Source: Candidatus Uhrbacteria bacterium RIFOXYC2_FULL_47_19 (GTDB lineage Bacteria > Patescibacteriota > Patescibacteriia > SG8-24). Taken from it: a stretch of DNA of 55,706 bases. The notes under the pieces were generated by a model. It was not told the origin of the DNA, searched no databases, and saw only the letters and a program-made list of their open reading frames with translations. The stretch is from positions 1-55,706 of the forward strand of contig MGFG01000026.1 of assembly GCA_001791745.1 (NCBI GenBank). Reading direction: 5' to 3'. Position numbers and translations under genes: made by a program. Of the stretch, positions 35,361 through 43,841 are shown piece by piece. Positions within the stretch are counted from its first letter, which is position 1, and every line of letters begins with the position of its first letter.

Positions 35361-36443
35361 TCAAGCCTGAGCTTTATCCTTCTCTTTAACCATTGGTGCA
35401 TTTTCTGCAGCCTGGGCCTTGTCCATGATTTCCTTTCTCAGTTTGGCGATCAGTTTCGGATCAGCTTTCAGGAAGGCCTTGGCCGTCTCCCGTCCAACAC
35501 CCAGCTTGATTTCGTTGTAGGAGTAGCTGTTACCGGATTTGGTGATCACTCCCTGCTCAACTCCTTGGTCAAGCACATCACCCGAGATTGAGATTCCTTC
35601 GTTGTACATAATGTCAAAAGTGCAGGTGCGGAATGGTGGTGCTACCTTGTTTTTGACGATTTTAACCTTGACCTGATTGCCGATAATTTTGTCACCTTGC
35701 TTGATTTGAGCCGAGCGGCGTACCTCCACACGGACCGAGCAGTAGAATTTGAGCGCATTACCACCAGAAGTGGTTTCTGGATTACCAAAGACGATGCCAA
35801 TTTTATGTCGAATCTGATTGATGAAGATGACGACGGTGTTGGTCTTAGCCGTGATACCGGTCAGTTTTCTGAGCGCCTGACTCATCAGCCTAGCTTGCAG
35901 TCCCATATGTTGGTCACCCATTTCACCCTCAATTTCGGCCTTGGGTACTAGAGCGGCTACCGAGTCGATTACTACTACATCGATCGCACCAGAGCGAACC
36001 AATGTTTCGGTAATTTCGAGTGCTTGTTCACCGTTATCTGGTTGGGAGATCAACAGTTCGTTAATGTTGACACCGATCTTGGTCGCGTATTCCGGATCCA
36101 GCGCATGCTCGGCATCCACGAAGGCGGCTGTCCCACCCAGTTTTTGAATCTCGGCAATGACGTGCTGGGCCAGGGTGGTTTTACCCGATGCTTCTGGACC
36201 GAAGATTTCAACCACTCGGCCGCGCGGCATTCCACCAACTCCCAAGGCTAAGTCGAGCGATAGACAACCTGTTGGTATGGCGTCTACATTGGTTCGCTTG
36301 GCATCGCCAAGTTTCATGATTGATCCGTCTCCGTACCTCTGTTTGATCTGCTCGATTGCAGCTCCCACAGCTTGCAGTCGTGCGCCCTTGTTATTGTCGG
36401 TCGAGCCTTTGGCATCGGCTTGACCCGTGTTTTTAGGAGCCAT
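35361..36443 (-). CDS. recA: Recombinase RecA
   Basis: 360 residues. ATP-dependent strand-exchange protein and co-protease. Walker [10 protein letters not shown], Walker [11 protein letters not shown], and the DNA-binding loop [21 protein letters not shown] (about 213-233, given by position) are intact. The N-terminal 20 residues and C-terminal 30 are variable and charged, as usual. A RodZ-like gene and ftsK lie upstream on the same strand; recA has a terminator of its own. No SOS box was noticed upstream. Confidence 0.98.
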   Translation of the reverse strand: MAPKNTGQADAKGSTDNNKGARLQAVGAAIEQIKQRYGDGSIMKLGDAKRTNVDAIPTGCLSLDLALGVGGMPRGRVVEIFGPEASGKTTLAQHVIAEIQKLGGTAAFVDAEHALDPEYATKIGVNINELLISQPDNGEQALEITETLVRSGAIDVVVIDSVAALVPKAEIEGEMGDQHMGLQARLMSQALRKLTGITAKTNTVVIFINQIRHKIGIVFGNPETTSGGNALKFYCSVRVEVRRSAQIKQGDKIIGNQVKVKIVKNKVAPPFRTCTFDIMYNEGISISGDVLDQGVEQGVITKSGNSYSYNEIKLGVGRETAKAFLKADPKLIAKLRKEIMDKAQAAENAPMVKEKDKAQA

Positions 36444-36520
36444 AGTAGTGCGTGGTTTAAGAGTTATGGCCTTAGTTGCTTAACTGATTGATTAATTTGG
36501 CGCAAGGGCCAAAGTCGGTT

Positions 36521-37240
36521 CTACCGTTCGGAGGTTCCACCTAGAGCGGCGGTTGGTCTATCTCGTGGATCGACAACTACTCGACGGGTTAGTTCGGTGC
36601 TTTTGCCGTGTCTTCGAGCTGCTGTCACAGTGATGACGTTGAGTCCATCACGTAAATCCATCTGGTCAGTAAAGTTTCCGCTATCGTCAATGGTGATCAG
36701 TTTACCATTTACTAGTAATTGAACCTCTCGTTCAGTTCTTCCTTCAATGGTTAACATCTTGTCGTGGAGTACCAGACCATCTTGTGGCGAAGCTAGAGTT
36801 AGCATCGGTGGTGCAACCATGTGATAGGTTCTAACTGCAAAAAAAAGACCAACACCAAAGACAGCCAGAACAATTAAAGAAGTTCGGATTATGTTGGGTG
36901 TGACTAGTAACTTGGTAGTAGGTATATGGGTAAGTGGATGACGACGTAGACGCGGTGAGAATTCAATTGGTGTAGAAGGAAGAAGTTGTTGTTCATTTCG
37001 ATAGGCCGCAACAATTGTTTTAGGATCAAATCGTAAAAAGTGGCAGTATTCAGCCAGCTTGTTTCGAGCAAAAACATCGGCTGTCACGCCACTCTTTAAG
37101 TCGCCTTCAAAAAAGGCAATATATCTTTCGGGTACACCGGACTTAGCTGCTGCTTCTGAACGCGTTAGACCTTCATCAGCTCTAGCACCGCTGAGTATTT
37201 GAGCTACCCGGACGTTTCCATTGTTTTTTTTCTTTTCCAT
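36521..37240 (-). CDS. RodZ-like HTH membrane protein
   Basis: 239 residues. A RodZ-type helix-turn-helix (about 10-80: ILSGARADEGLTRSEAAAKS, then VPERYIAFFEGDL) is followed by a basic linker, one membrane helix (about 117-138, RTSLIVLAVFGVGLFFAV) and an Ig-like outer domain (about 145-225). RodZ links the MreB skeleton to the cell-wall machinery; shorter relatives are common in small genomes. mreB is not in the window. It lies 37 bp downstream of ftsK and upstream of recA, suggesting an envelope and division transcript. Confidence 0.8.
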   Translation of the reverse strand: MEKKKNNGNVRVAQILSGARADEGLTRSEAAAKSGVPERYIAFFEGDLKSGVTADVFARNKLAEYCHFLRFDPKTIVAAYRNEQQLLPSTPIEFSPRLRRHPLTHIPTTKLLVTPNIIRTSLIVLAVFGVGLFFAVRTYHMVAPPMLTLASPQDGLVLHDKMLTIEGRTEREVQLLVNGKLITIDDSGNFTDQMDLRDGLNVITVTAARRHGKSTELTRRVVVDPRDRPTAALGGTSER

Positions 37241-37277
37241 CTAAAATCTTTAGTTGACCGAGCAATTTACATCATCG

Positions 37278-39443
37278 TCATTCCTCGTCGTCTTCGGAGA
37301 AATGGACTCCATCCTCATCGTTGATGCCATGAACTAAAATCTGCCTCGGTTTGGCTCCATCTCCGGGTCCAATGATACCTCGTTCTTCGAGCAAGTCCAA
37401 CAATCGTGCAGCTCGCGCATAGCCAACTTTTAGACGTCGTTGTAGATAAGAGGCCGAGGCTTTACCAGCTTTGACTACAGTTGCCCGGGCCTCATCATAA
37501 AGTTCATCGTCATCATCGTCGGCTCCGGAGAAGCTCGAACTACCACCAGTCTTCTTTTCGGTAACACCTTCAACATATTCAACTGGTTCATCCATCTTCT
37601 CGACAATGAAGCCAACTACTTGTTTGATGTCTCGATCACTAACGTAGCAACACTGGATACGTTTAGGTTTGGATAGGTCGGAAGATACGAAGAGCATGTC
37701 ACCACGACCAACTAGTTTTTCCGCCCCAGGTGTATCGAGAATAGTTCGAGAATCCATGGACGAGGCGACCGAGAAGGCGATACGCGAGGTAATGTTGGCT
37801 TTGATTAGTCCAGTGATAACGTCGACTGATGGACGTTGAGTAGCAATGACGAGATGAATACCAACCGCCCGAGACATTTGGGCCAGACGAATGATAGCCG
37901 CCTCGACTTCGGCAGCCGAAGCCACCATTAAATCAGCCAGTTCATCGACTACCAGTACAATGTAAGGCAATTTGTCATCCGGATTTCTTTCATTGTAACT
38001 ACCAATATCGCGACAGGCTGACTTAGAGAGTAAATCGAACCGTCGTTCCATCTCACCAATGGCCCATTTGAATGAGTTGATGATTTTTGGGACTTCGGTA
38101 ATGGCCGGTGTCAATAAGTGAGGAATACCGTTATAGACTGGCAGTTCGACTCGTTTTGGATCTATTAGTAGTAACTTCAAATCTTCAGGACTGTTCTGGT
38201 AAATGAGTGACAAGATGATGGTGTTGAGACAGACCGTCTTACCGGAACCAGTGGCACCAGCGACTAGCAAGTGTGGCATTTTGGACATGTCGGCCAACCA
38301 AGCCTTACCTGCCACATCACGACCCAAGCAGATCGTTAGTTGAGATTTGCGTTGGGCGAATTCTTTTGACTCCAATACTTCGCGCAGAGTAACCGTAGCT
38401 ACTGTATGGTTCGGGACCTCGATTCCAACTAGTGACTTGCCAGGTATTGGTGCCTCAATACGGATCGGGTGTGCGGCTAAAGCTAGTGCCAGATCGTTCG
38501 ATAATGAAGTAATGCGTGCTAGTTTGACTCCGTCGGATGGTTTGAGAGTGAATTGAGTTACTGTTGGTCCGACACTCACATCACCCATCTCCACCGGTAC
38601 ACCGAAGTTCTCGAGTGTTTTTCGGATAGTCATCATTCGACCATGGATGTCGCCAGAGGTTGGTTTGGAAATGCGGTTTTCGAGTAGGTCAATAGGAATT
38701 GGTATTTTGCGATAGTGCTTTCTTGGTTTAGGGACTGGTTCTAGATCGTAGTCACTAACACGAACAGAATCTTTCGATGACTCATCGGTTTCCTCGTCAT
38801 CTTTTTCTGCATCTTCGTCGTCTTCAATTGTATCCTCATCTTCAAACTCTTCTTCATCGTCATCCATACTATCTTTGTTACCGAAGGGGATCAGATCCGA
38901 ATACCTGACTTTCTCCCAGAGCTCGTGGAGCGATAGATTGGAAGCTAGGACCACAGAGGCTAGTATGACTGCCACGATAATAATAACTGCAGCCCAGAGT
39001 CCTAGTAGTGCGACCAAGGGGTAGGCTAGGATCAGGCCGAGGTATCCGCCAGCTGAGCTGATTTCTTCAATATATAGAGAACCACTTTCACTAGCCGATT
39101 TTATAATATCGATCAGCGCGGCAATGGAAACTAATAAGAAGCCGATGCTGATGATTGTTATACGGCGGATTGGATAACGTTCAGGAAAAGCCAGACAAGC
39201 TGCAATGACTAGCAGTACGACTGGGAAGATGTATTTTAGTAAACCGAAAAGTGTGCCAAGTGACACGTTAAGTAGGTGGCCGACCGGTCCAGCTATCTGA
39301 AAGAAGGCTAAGGTGGAGACTAAAGCTAGAACCACCAGTAATACGGCAGCTAGTTCACGTTTAGCCTTGGGCGACATTTCGAAGGTTGGTCCGTCGTTTC
39401 GACGGGATGTTTTTTCTCTCCGTCGGTAGTTTCTTCTGGCCAT
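37278..39443 (-). CDS. ftsK: DNA translocase FtsK/SpoIIIE
   Basis: 721 residues with the start at the ATG at 39443 (a TTG two codons earlier is also open). Four membrane helices in the first 180 residues, a very acidic linker (about 195-240, runs of D and E), then the RecA-like motor with Walker A GATGSGKTV near 400 and Walker B VLVVDELADLM near 500. The C-terminal 65 residues form the winged-helix gamma domain (ASYLQRRLKVGYARAARLLDLLEERGIIG, given by position 652-680) that reads KOPS-type sites. Role: moving the chromosome through the septum. The linker is short, as in minimal FtsK proteins. Confidence 0.96.
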   Translation of the reverse strand: MARRNYRRREKTSRRNDGPTFEMSPKAKRELAAVLLVVLALVSTLAFFQIAGPVGHLLNVSLGTLFGLLKYIFPVVLLVIAACLAFPERYPIRRITIISIGFLLVSIAALIDIIKSASESGSLYIEEISSAGGYLGLILAYPLVALLGLWAAVIIIVAVILASVVLASNLSLHELWEKVRYSDLIPFGNKDSMDDDEEEFEDEDTIEDDEDAEKDDEETDESSKDSVRVSDYDLEPVPKPRKHYRKIPIPIDLLENRISKPTSGDIHGRMMTIRKTLENFGVPVEMGDVSVGPTVTQFTLKPSDGVKLARITSLSNDLALALAAHPIRIEAPIPGKSLVGIEVPNHTVATVTLREVLESKEFAQRKSQLTICLGRDVAGKAWLADMSKMPHLLVAGATGSGKTVCLNTIILSLIYQNSPEDLKLLLIDPKRVELPVYNGIPHLLTPAITEVPKIINSFKWAIGEMERRFDLLSKSACRDIGSYNERNPDDKLPYIVLVVDELADLMVASAAEVEAAIIRLAQMSRAVGIHLVIATQRPSVDVITGLIKANITSRIAFSVASSMDSRTILDTPGAEKLVGRGDMLFVSSDLSKPKRIQCCYVSDRDIKQVVGFIVEKMDEPVEYVEGVTEKKTGGSSSFSGADDDDDELYDEARATVVKAGKASASYLQRRLKVGYARAARLLDLLEERGIIGPGDGAKPRQILVHGINDEDGVHFSEDDEE

Positions 39444-39482
39444 AAACAAATTTAATGGATGGAGTCTGCCTTTCGGGAAGGA

Positions 39483-39491
39483 TTATATCAA
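39483..39491 (-). promoter_or_regulatory. Extended -10 promoter of ftsK
   Basis: On the minus strand TGATATAAT gives a perfect TATAAT with an upstream TG. The transcript would start about 35 bases before the ftsK ATG. No good -35 is seen. Confidence 0.55.
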
Positions 39492-39532
39492 ATTGGGCGA
39501 CACCTAAGAAATTTTTTTACTAAAAACAGAAA

Positions 39533-39726
39533 ACGACTCGCTATAGGGCCGCAGCTACCGAGAAAGTGTCTGTCCGAGAAGTGCCGATGCCGAGTGCATT
39601 CGACGAGAGGGCAGAACCCTGAGGGTCAGGGAAAGGGGATGGATCAGAGACGAAGACGTCATTGGGCCATCTCTAATGCCCGGATGGATTTAACTTGACT
39701 GTAGCCGCGGCTATGCAGAGAGTCGT
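39533..39726. ncRNA. Candidate structured non-coding RNA, unassigned
   Basis: A GC-rich island of 194 bp in AT-rich DNA. Its ends pair: ACGACTC with GAGTCGT, then CTAT(A)GGGCCGCAGCTAC with GTAGCCGCGGCTATG, over 15 pairs with small bulges. Inside are CCCTGA, GGG, TCAGGG (39617-39631) and GATGC, CGAGT, GCATTC (39586-39602). A plus-strand promoter-like pair (TTGGGC, TTTACT) ends just before it; on the minus strand the closing stem runs into a T-rich stretch, so the strand is open. It does not show the hallmarks of tmRNA, SRP RNA or RNase P RNA; 6S-like RNA is possible from size only. Confidence 0.55.
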
Positions 39727-39962
39727 CTATTATTTAATAATGATACTTCTTTTTTTGGTCTTAGACTAGGTTTAAAGGTGTTTTTTACACCCCTTTCTTA
39801 TTAGAAAGGTATTATTTCAGCTGGTGAAAAAATACAACCTTGATGGTTAAGGCTAAAAGACCTTGTGGATAAGTTTTTAAGGCTTCTAAGAGTTTTTTCA
39901 ACTACTGAGGTCTAGTTGAAATGATCAAAAAATCGCTTATTTTAGTTAATTATTTTGAACTC

Positions 39963-40014
39963 TTGACAAGATGAAAGGTCAGCTCTTGACCTTTAAATCA
40001 ATTTTTGATAGATT
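39963..40014 (+). promoter_or_regulatory. rpoB promoter region
   Basis: TTGACC (39986-39991), 17 bp, TAGATT (40009-40014) with TGA just before the -10. A second consensus -35, TTGACA, is at 39963-39968 without a good -10. An inverted repeat AAAGGTCA/TGACCTTT (39974-39994) overlaps the -35 and could be an operator. An isolated DnaA-box match is at 39864-39872. Confidence 0.5.
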
Positions 40015-40020
40015 TGTCGA

Positions 40021-40339
40021 CGACGCGCCACTAGGCGTAATAAGGGTAATTTTGCCCTAAGTAGACGTAAATAAGTGATGTTGGCCGAAACTGTCGCCTA
40101 ACTTGGCCATCACAACAATCGCCTTGCTCCGGTTGCCAAAAACGGTGTCCGAATAGCAAGGGGATGTTTTTGTTTATTAGCCAAAATAAAGAAATTAGTT
40201 GTGTGAAGTGGATCGAGCGTCGGAAGAGGAGGCTTGATGCAACCGGCGCTATAGCTCAACTATTTCTATCAAGATCGTAAATAAGACGCATTGAGATCGG
40301 GCTTCGTCACCCCGAACTTGAAGCGATTCACAGTTACCT
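40021..40339 (+). promoter_or_regulatory. Long structured leader of rpoBC
   Basis: About 320 bases from the predicted start to rpoB. Pairings seen: TGATG(TT)GGCC with GGCCATCA (about 40076-40114), and CCTTGCT with AGCAAGG (about 40131-40163). No rplJ/rplL genes precede rpoB here, so the leader may replace L10-type control. No Shine-Dalgarno site is evident at the rpoB ATG. The stretch 39727-40020 is AT-rich and has no gene. Confidence 0.4.
40237..40254 (+). other. Possible 5-residue leader peptide ahead of rpoB
   Basis: ATG CAA CCG GCG CTA TAG codes for MQPAL, with GAGGAGG four bases upstream, the strongest ribosome site in this leader. It could couple translation to folding of the leader. 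Short open frames arise by chance, so the case rests on the ribosome site. Confidence 0.35.
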
Positions 40340-43300
40340 ATGAGATTTAAACGCGTCAAGCCAGTATCGAGGGAGCGCAAGTCTTTTACGGGCATCGTGG
40401 ATTCGATGGAGTTGCCCGATTTAATCGAGATTCAGAAGAATTCCTATGGGTGGCTCTTCAATGATGGCTTGCGAGAGCTATTCGAAGAGATCTCTCCGGT
40501 CAGGGATTTTATCGGTCGTGATCTAGAGTTGTACTTTCTTGACTACTATCTAGATGAGCCCAAGTTCGATGAGGTGACAGCCCGAGCTAAGAACTTAACT
40601 TTCGAGGCTCCGTTGCGAGTGCGTGCTCGTTTGATTAACAAACGGACAGCTGAGACCAAAGAACAGGAGATTTATTTAGGCGATTTTCCACTAATGACCG
40701 ATCGTGGAACCTTCGTCATTAATGGTATCGAGCGTGTTATTGTCTCTCAGTTGGTTCGCTCGGCTGGTGTATTTTTCACCGTAGATAACGTTCGTGGTCG
40801 TAAGTATTTCGGTGCCAAGATTATTCCGAATCGTGGTGCTTGGCTCGAGATGGAGACCGACTCTAACAATGTTATTTGGGTAAAGATTGATCGAAAGAGG
40901 AAGGTGGCAGTCAGTTCACTACTGCGTGCTTTTGGTTACTCCAGTGACGAAGAGATACTGGCATTGTTTGCTGATGTTGATGTGCATCCTTCTATTAATT
41001 ACATGCAGAGCACAGTCGATAAAGACATTGCCAAAGAAGAGGACACAGGATTAAAAGAGGTTTACAAACGTATTCGACCGGGTGACCTGGCAACTGTCGA
41101 TAATGCTCGTTCTTTGATTTACTCGATGTTCTTCAACTTCGATCGTTACGATTTGGGTAAGGTGGGTCGTTATAAATTCTCGCAACGGTTTGGATTGAAC
41201 TACACTCAGGACGATATCGACCGACCAGAGAACCGAATCTTGAGACGTGAGGACCTGGTAACTATTGTTCGTGAATTAATTCGGTTAAACATCACTCAAG
41301 AAGAACCAGATGATGTCGATCATCTTGGTAATCGTCGTGTGCGTTCTGCTGGTGAGCTAGTACAAAACAGGTTGCGTGTCGGTATGTCTCGCATGGAGCG
41401 CATCATCAAGGATCGCATGTCTACCATGGACATTCTGACCTTGTCGCCATCCAAATTGGTCAATGCTCGACCGATTATTGGTGTGATTCGTGAGTTCTTC
41501 ATGTCTTCTCAGTTGTCGCAGTTCATGGATCAGGTCAATCCGTTAGCTGAACTCGAACACAAACGGCGTCTATCAGCCATGGGTCCAGGTGGATTGTCGC
41601 GTGAGCGGGCCGGATTCGACGTACGTGACGTACATCCGACTCACTATGGACGTATTTGCCCGATTGCCACACCTGAAGGTCCGAACATTGGACTAGTTGG
41701 TCACTTGGCGAGCTACGCTAGGATCAATGAATACGGGTTTATTGAGACTCCCTATCGTAAGGTTTTGCGCGCAGTTAAGAATGATGGTCAAAGCGCAACT
41801 GGGGAGATGGCGAGAGGTGACATTCTTGATGGTAAGAAGGTGTTGGTTAAAGATGGCAACGAAATTTCGGCTGCCGATGCCAAGAGTATTGCTAAGCTAG
41901 GTTTAGAATCAGTTCCAATCAAGCCACGAGCTACGAGTGAGATCGTCTATTTGAATGCTTTCACTGAAGAGAAATCGATCACAACTTCCGCGACTACTAA
42001 GTTGGACGAACGCGGCTACTTTATTGAGCCACGTGTTAGTGTACGTAAATTTGGTGAACCGTCTGTCGAAGATGTCGATCAGATCGATTACATGGACGTT
42101 TCTTCTAAACAGATTGTCTCCATTCAGACCTCCTGCGTTCCATTCCTCGAACACGATGATGCCAACCGTGCTTTGATGGCGTCAAACATGCAGCGACAAG
42201 CTGTGCCTTGCATCAATCCGGATGCACCAATCGTTGGCACAGGCATGGAGCGTCGAGCTGCATTGGATTCTGGACATGTCATGGTATCTAAGTGCGATGG
42301 AAAGGTGACTTTGGTTCAGTCTGATCGCATTGTTGTAACTGGTAAGGATGGCAATGAGGATGTTTTCAACTTGAGTAAATTTGTACGGTCGAATGGTTCG
42401 ACCTGTATGAATCAGCGTCCGCGGGTTGATCTGGGACAGGAAGTCAAAACCGGTGATTTGTTGGCTGATGGATCTTCCATTGATCATGGTGAGTTGGCTC
42501 TGGGACAGAATCTACTAGTAGCTTTCCTCTCTTGGGAGGGTTACAACTACGAGGACGCCATCATCGTCTCTGAACGAATGGTCCAGAAGGATCGCTTTAC
42601 ATCCATACACATAGAGAATTTCCCAATCGACGTACGTGAGACCAAACTTGGTCCAGAATTGGTGACTTCTGATATTCCGAACATTAGTGAAGAGAAGCTG
42701 GCAAATCTAGATGCCGAAGGTATTGTCCGAATCGGTGCTGAAGTCAGTTCAGGTGATATTTTAGTCGGTAAGATTACCCCTAAAGGTGAGACTGAGCTTT
42801 CCGCTGAAGAGAAGTTATTGCGTGCGATTTTCGGCGAGAAAGCTCGTGATGTGCGAGATAGTTCTCTGTATCTGGAGCACGGTGGTCATGGCAAGGTGGT
42901 GGATATTAAGGTTTTCTCTCGTGAACAGGGTGACAAGCTCCCACCGGGAGTCATTCAGTCTATTCAGGTTTCGATCGCCACGCTACGCAAGATCCAGGTT
43001 GGCGATAAGATGGCTGGCCGACACGGTAACAAGGGTGTGGTTTCCAAGATCGTTCCAGTTGAAGACATGCCTTTCCTAGAGGACGGTACTTCGGTCGACA
43101 TCATCCTGTCGCCGCTCGGTGTCGTGTCACGTATGAACCTAGGCCAGATTTTAGAAACTCATCTAGGTCTGGCAGCTAATGCTCTGGGCTACCACGTAGT
43201 TACTCCGACTTTGAACGGTATCACTGAAGATGAAATTCGCGGAGAGCTTAGGGAGGCCGGGTTCCCGGAGACTGGACAGCTGACTTTGTTTGATGGTCGT

Positions 43301-43819
43301 ACAGGTGTGCCCTTCGATAACAAGGTCACTATCGGCCATAAGTACATGCTCAAACTGAACCACATGGTCGAGGACAAGATCCATCAACGTTCGATTGGTC
43401 CGTACTCGCTCATAACTCAACAGCCTTTGGGTGGTAAGGCTCAATTTGGTGGACAGAGGTTTGGTGAAATGGAAGTTTGGGCTTTGGAAGCCTATGGTGC
43501 AGCTCATACTTTGCAAGAGATCCTGACCATTAAGTCTGATGACGTACCTGGTAGAGCTAAGGCGTATGAGTCGATCATTAAAGGTGAACCAATCAGGAAA
43601 ATTAATATTCCTGAGTCGTTCAACGTACTCATTCGTGAGTTGAAGGGATTGGCACTTGATGTCGAACTCATGAAGGGTGGGAAGCGAGTGGATGCCGAAG
43701 AGCTGCGGCAAGGTACCATGCCTTCGTTGTTGGTTGGCGTAGCATCGGGCAGGTCGGCCGATGCTGGATCAGAAAAGCGATCTGCGTCTAGCGGAAATCG
43801 CGAAGAGTACGAGGACTAA
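40340..43819 (+). CDS. rpoB: DNA-directed RNA polymerase subunit beta
   Basis: 1159 residues, shorter than E. coli RpoB (1342) because lineage inserts are missing. The rifampicin region reads SSQLSQFMDQVNPLAELEHK then RRLSAMGPGGLSRERAGF (about 390-430): Asp516, His526 and Ser531 equivalents are kept, the Asn518 equivalent is Val. GDKMAGRHGNKGVVSKI near 890 and the C-terminal FGGQRFGEMEVWALEAYGA are the catalytic and clamp motifs. It starts at the ATG matching family N-termini; rpoC follows after 22 bp. Confidence 0.98.
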   Translation: MRFKRVKPVSRERKSFTGIVDSMELPDLIEIQKNSYGWLFNDGLRELFEEISPVRDFIGRDLELYFLDYYLDEPKFDEVTARAKNLTFEAPLRVRARLINKRTAETKEQEIYLGDFPLMTDRGTFVINGIERVIVSQLVRSAGVFFTVDNVRGRKYFGAKIIPNRGAWLEMETDSNNVIWVKIDRKRKVAVSSLLRAFGYSSDEEILALFADVDVHPSINYMQSTVDKDIAKEEDTGLKEVYKRIRPGDLATVDNARSLIYSMFFNFDRYDLGKVGRYKFSQRFGLNYTQDDIDRPENRILRREDLVTIVRELIRLNITQEEPDDVDHLGNRRVRSAGELVQNRLRVGMSRMERIIKDRMSTMDILTLSPSKLVNARPIIGVIREFFMSSQLSQFMDQVNPLAELEHKRRLSAMGPGGLSRERAGFDVRDVHPTHYGRICPIATPEGPNIGLVGHLASYARINEYGFIETPYRKVLRAVKNDGQSATGEMARGDILDGKKVLVKDGNEISAADAKSIAKLGLESVPIKPRATSEIVYLNAFTEEKSITTSATTKLDERGYFIEPRVSVRKFGEPSVEDVDQIDYMDVSSKQIVSIQTSCVPFLEHDDANRALMASNMQRQAVPCINPDAPIVGTGMERRAALDSGHVMVSKCDGKVTLVQSDRIVVTGKDGNEDVFNLSKFVRSNGSTCMNQRPRVDLGQEVKTGDLLADGSSIDHGELALGQNLLVAFLSWEGYNYEDAIIVSERMVQKDRFTSIHIENFPIDVRETKLGPELVTSDIPNISEEKLANLDAEGIVRIGAEVSSGDILVGKITPKGETELSAEEKLLRAIFGEKARDVRDSSLYLEHGGHGKVVDIKVFSREQGDKLPPGVIQSIQVSIATLRKIQVGDKMAGRHGNKGVVSKIVPVEDMPFLEDGTSVDIILSPLGVVSRMNLGQILETHLGLAANALGYHVVTPTLNGITEDEIRGELREAGFPETGQLTLFDGRTGVPFDNKVTIGHKYMLKLNHMVEDKIHQRSIGPYSLITQQPLGGKAQFGGQRFGEMEVWALEAYGAAHTLQEILTIKSDDVPGRAKAYESIIKGEPIRKINIPESFNVLIRELKGLALDVELMKGGKRVDAEELRQGTMPSLLVGVASGRSADAGSEKRSASSGNREEYED

Positions 43820-43841
43820 TCCTGGATCATCATAGAATCAT

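Noticed and set aside
39533-39726. RNase P RNA, tmRNA or SRP RNA
   Set aside because: A weak CAGAACCC likeness to RNase P exists, but the GAGGAAAGTCC partner is missing; no tRNA-like domain for tmRNA and no GGAAGCAGCC loop for SRP RNA.
39864-39872. Second replication origin upstream of rpoB
   Set aside because: Only one DnaA-box match is present in the gap; such a site can occur by chance in AT-rich DNA.
41500-41600. RpoB Asn518-to-Val as a rifampicin-resistance sign
   Set aside because: This position varies naturally among bacteria and the main contact residues are kept.
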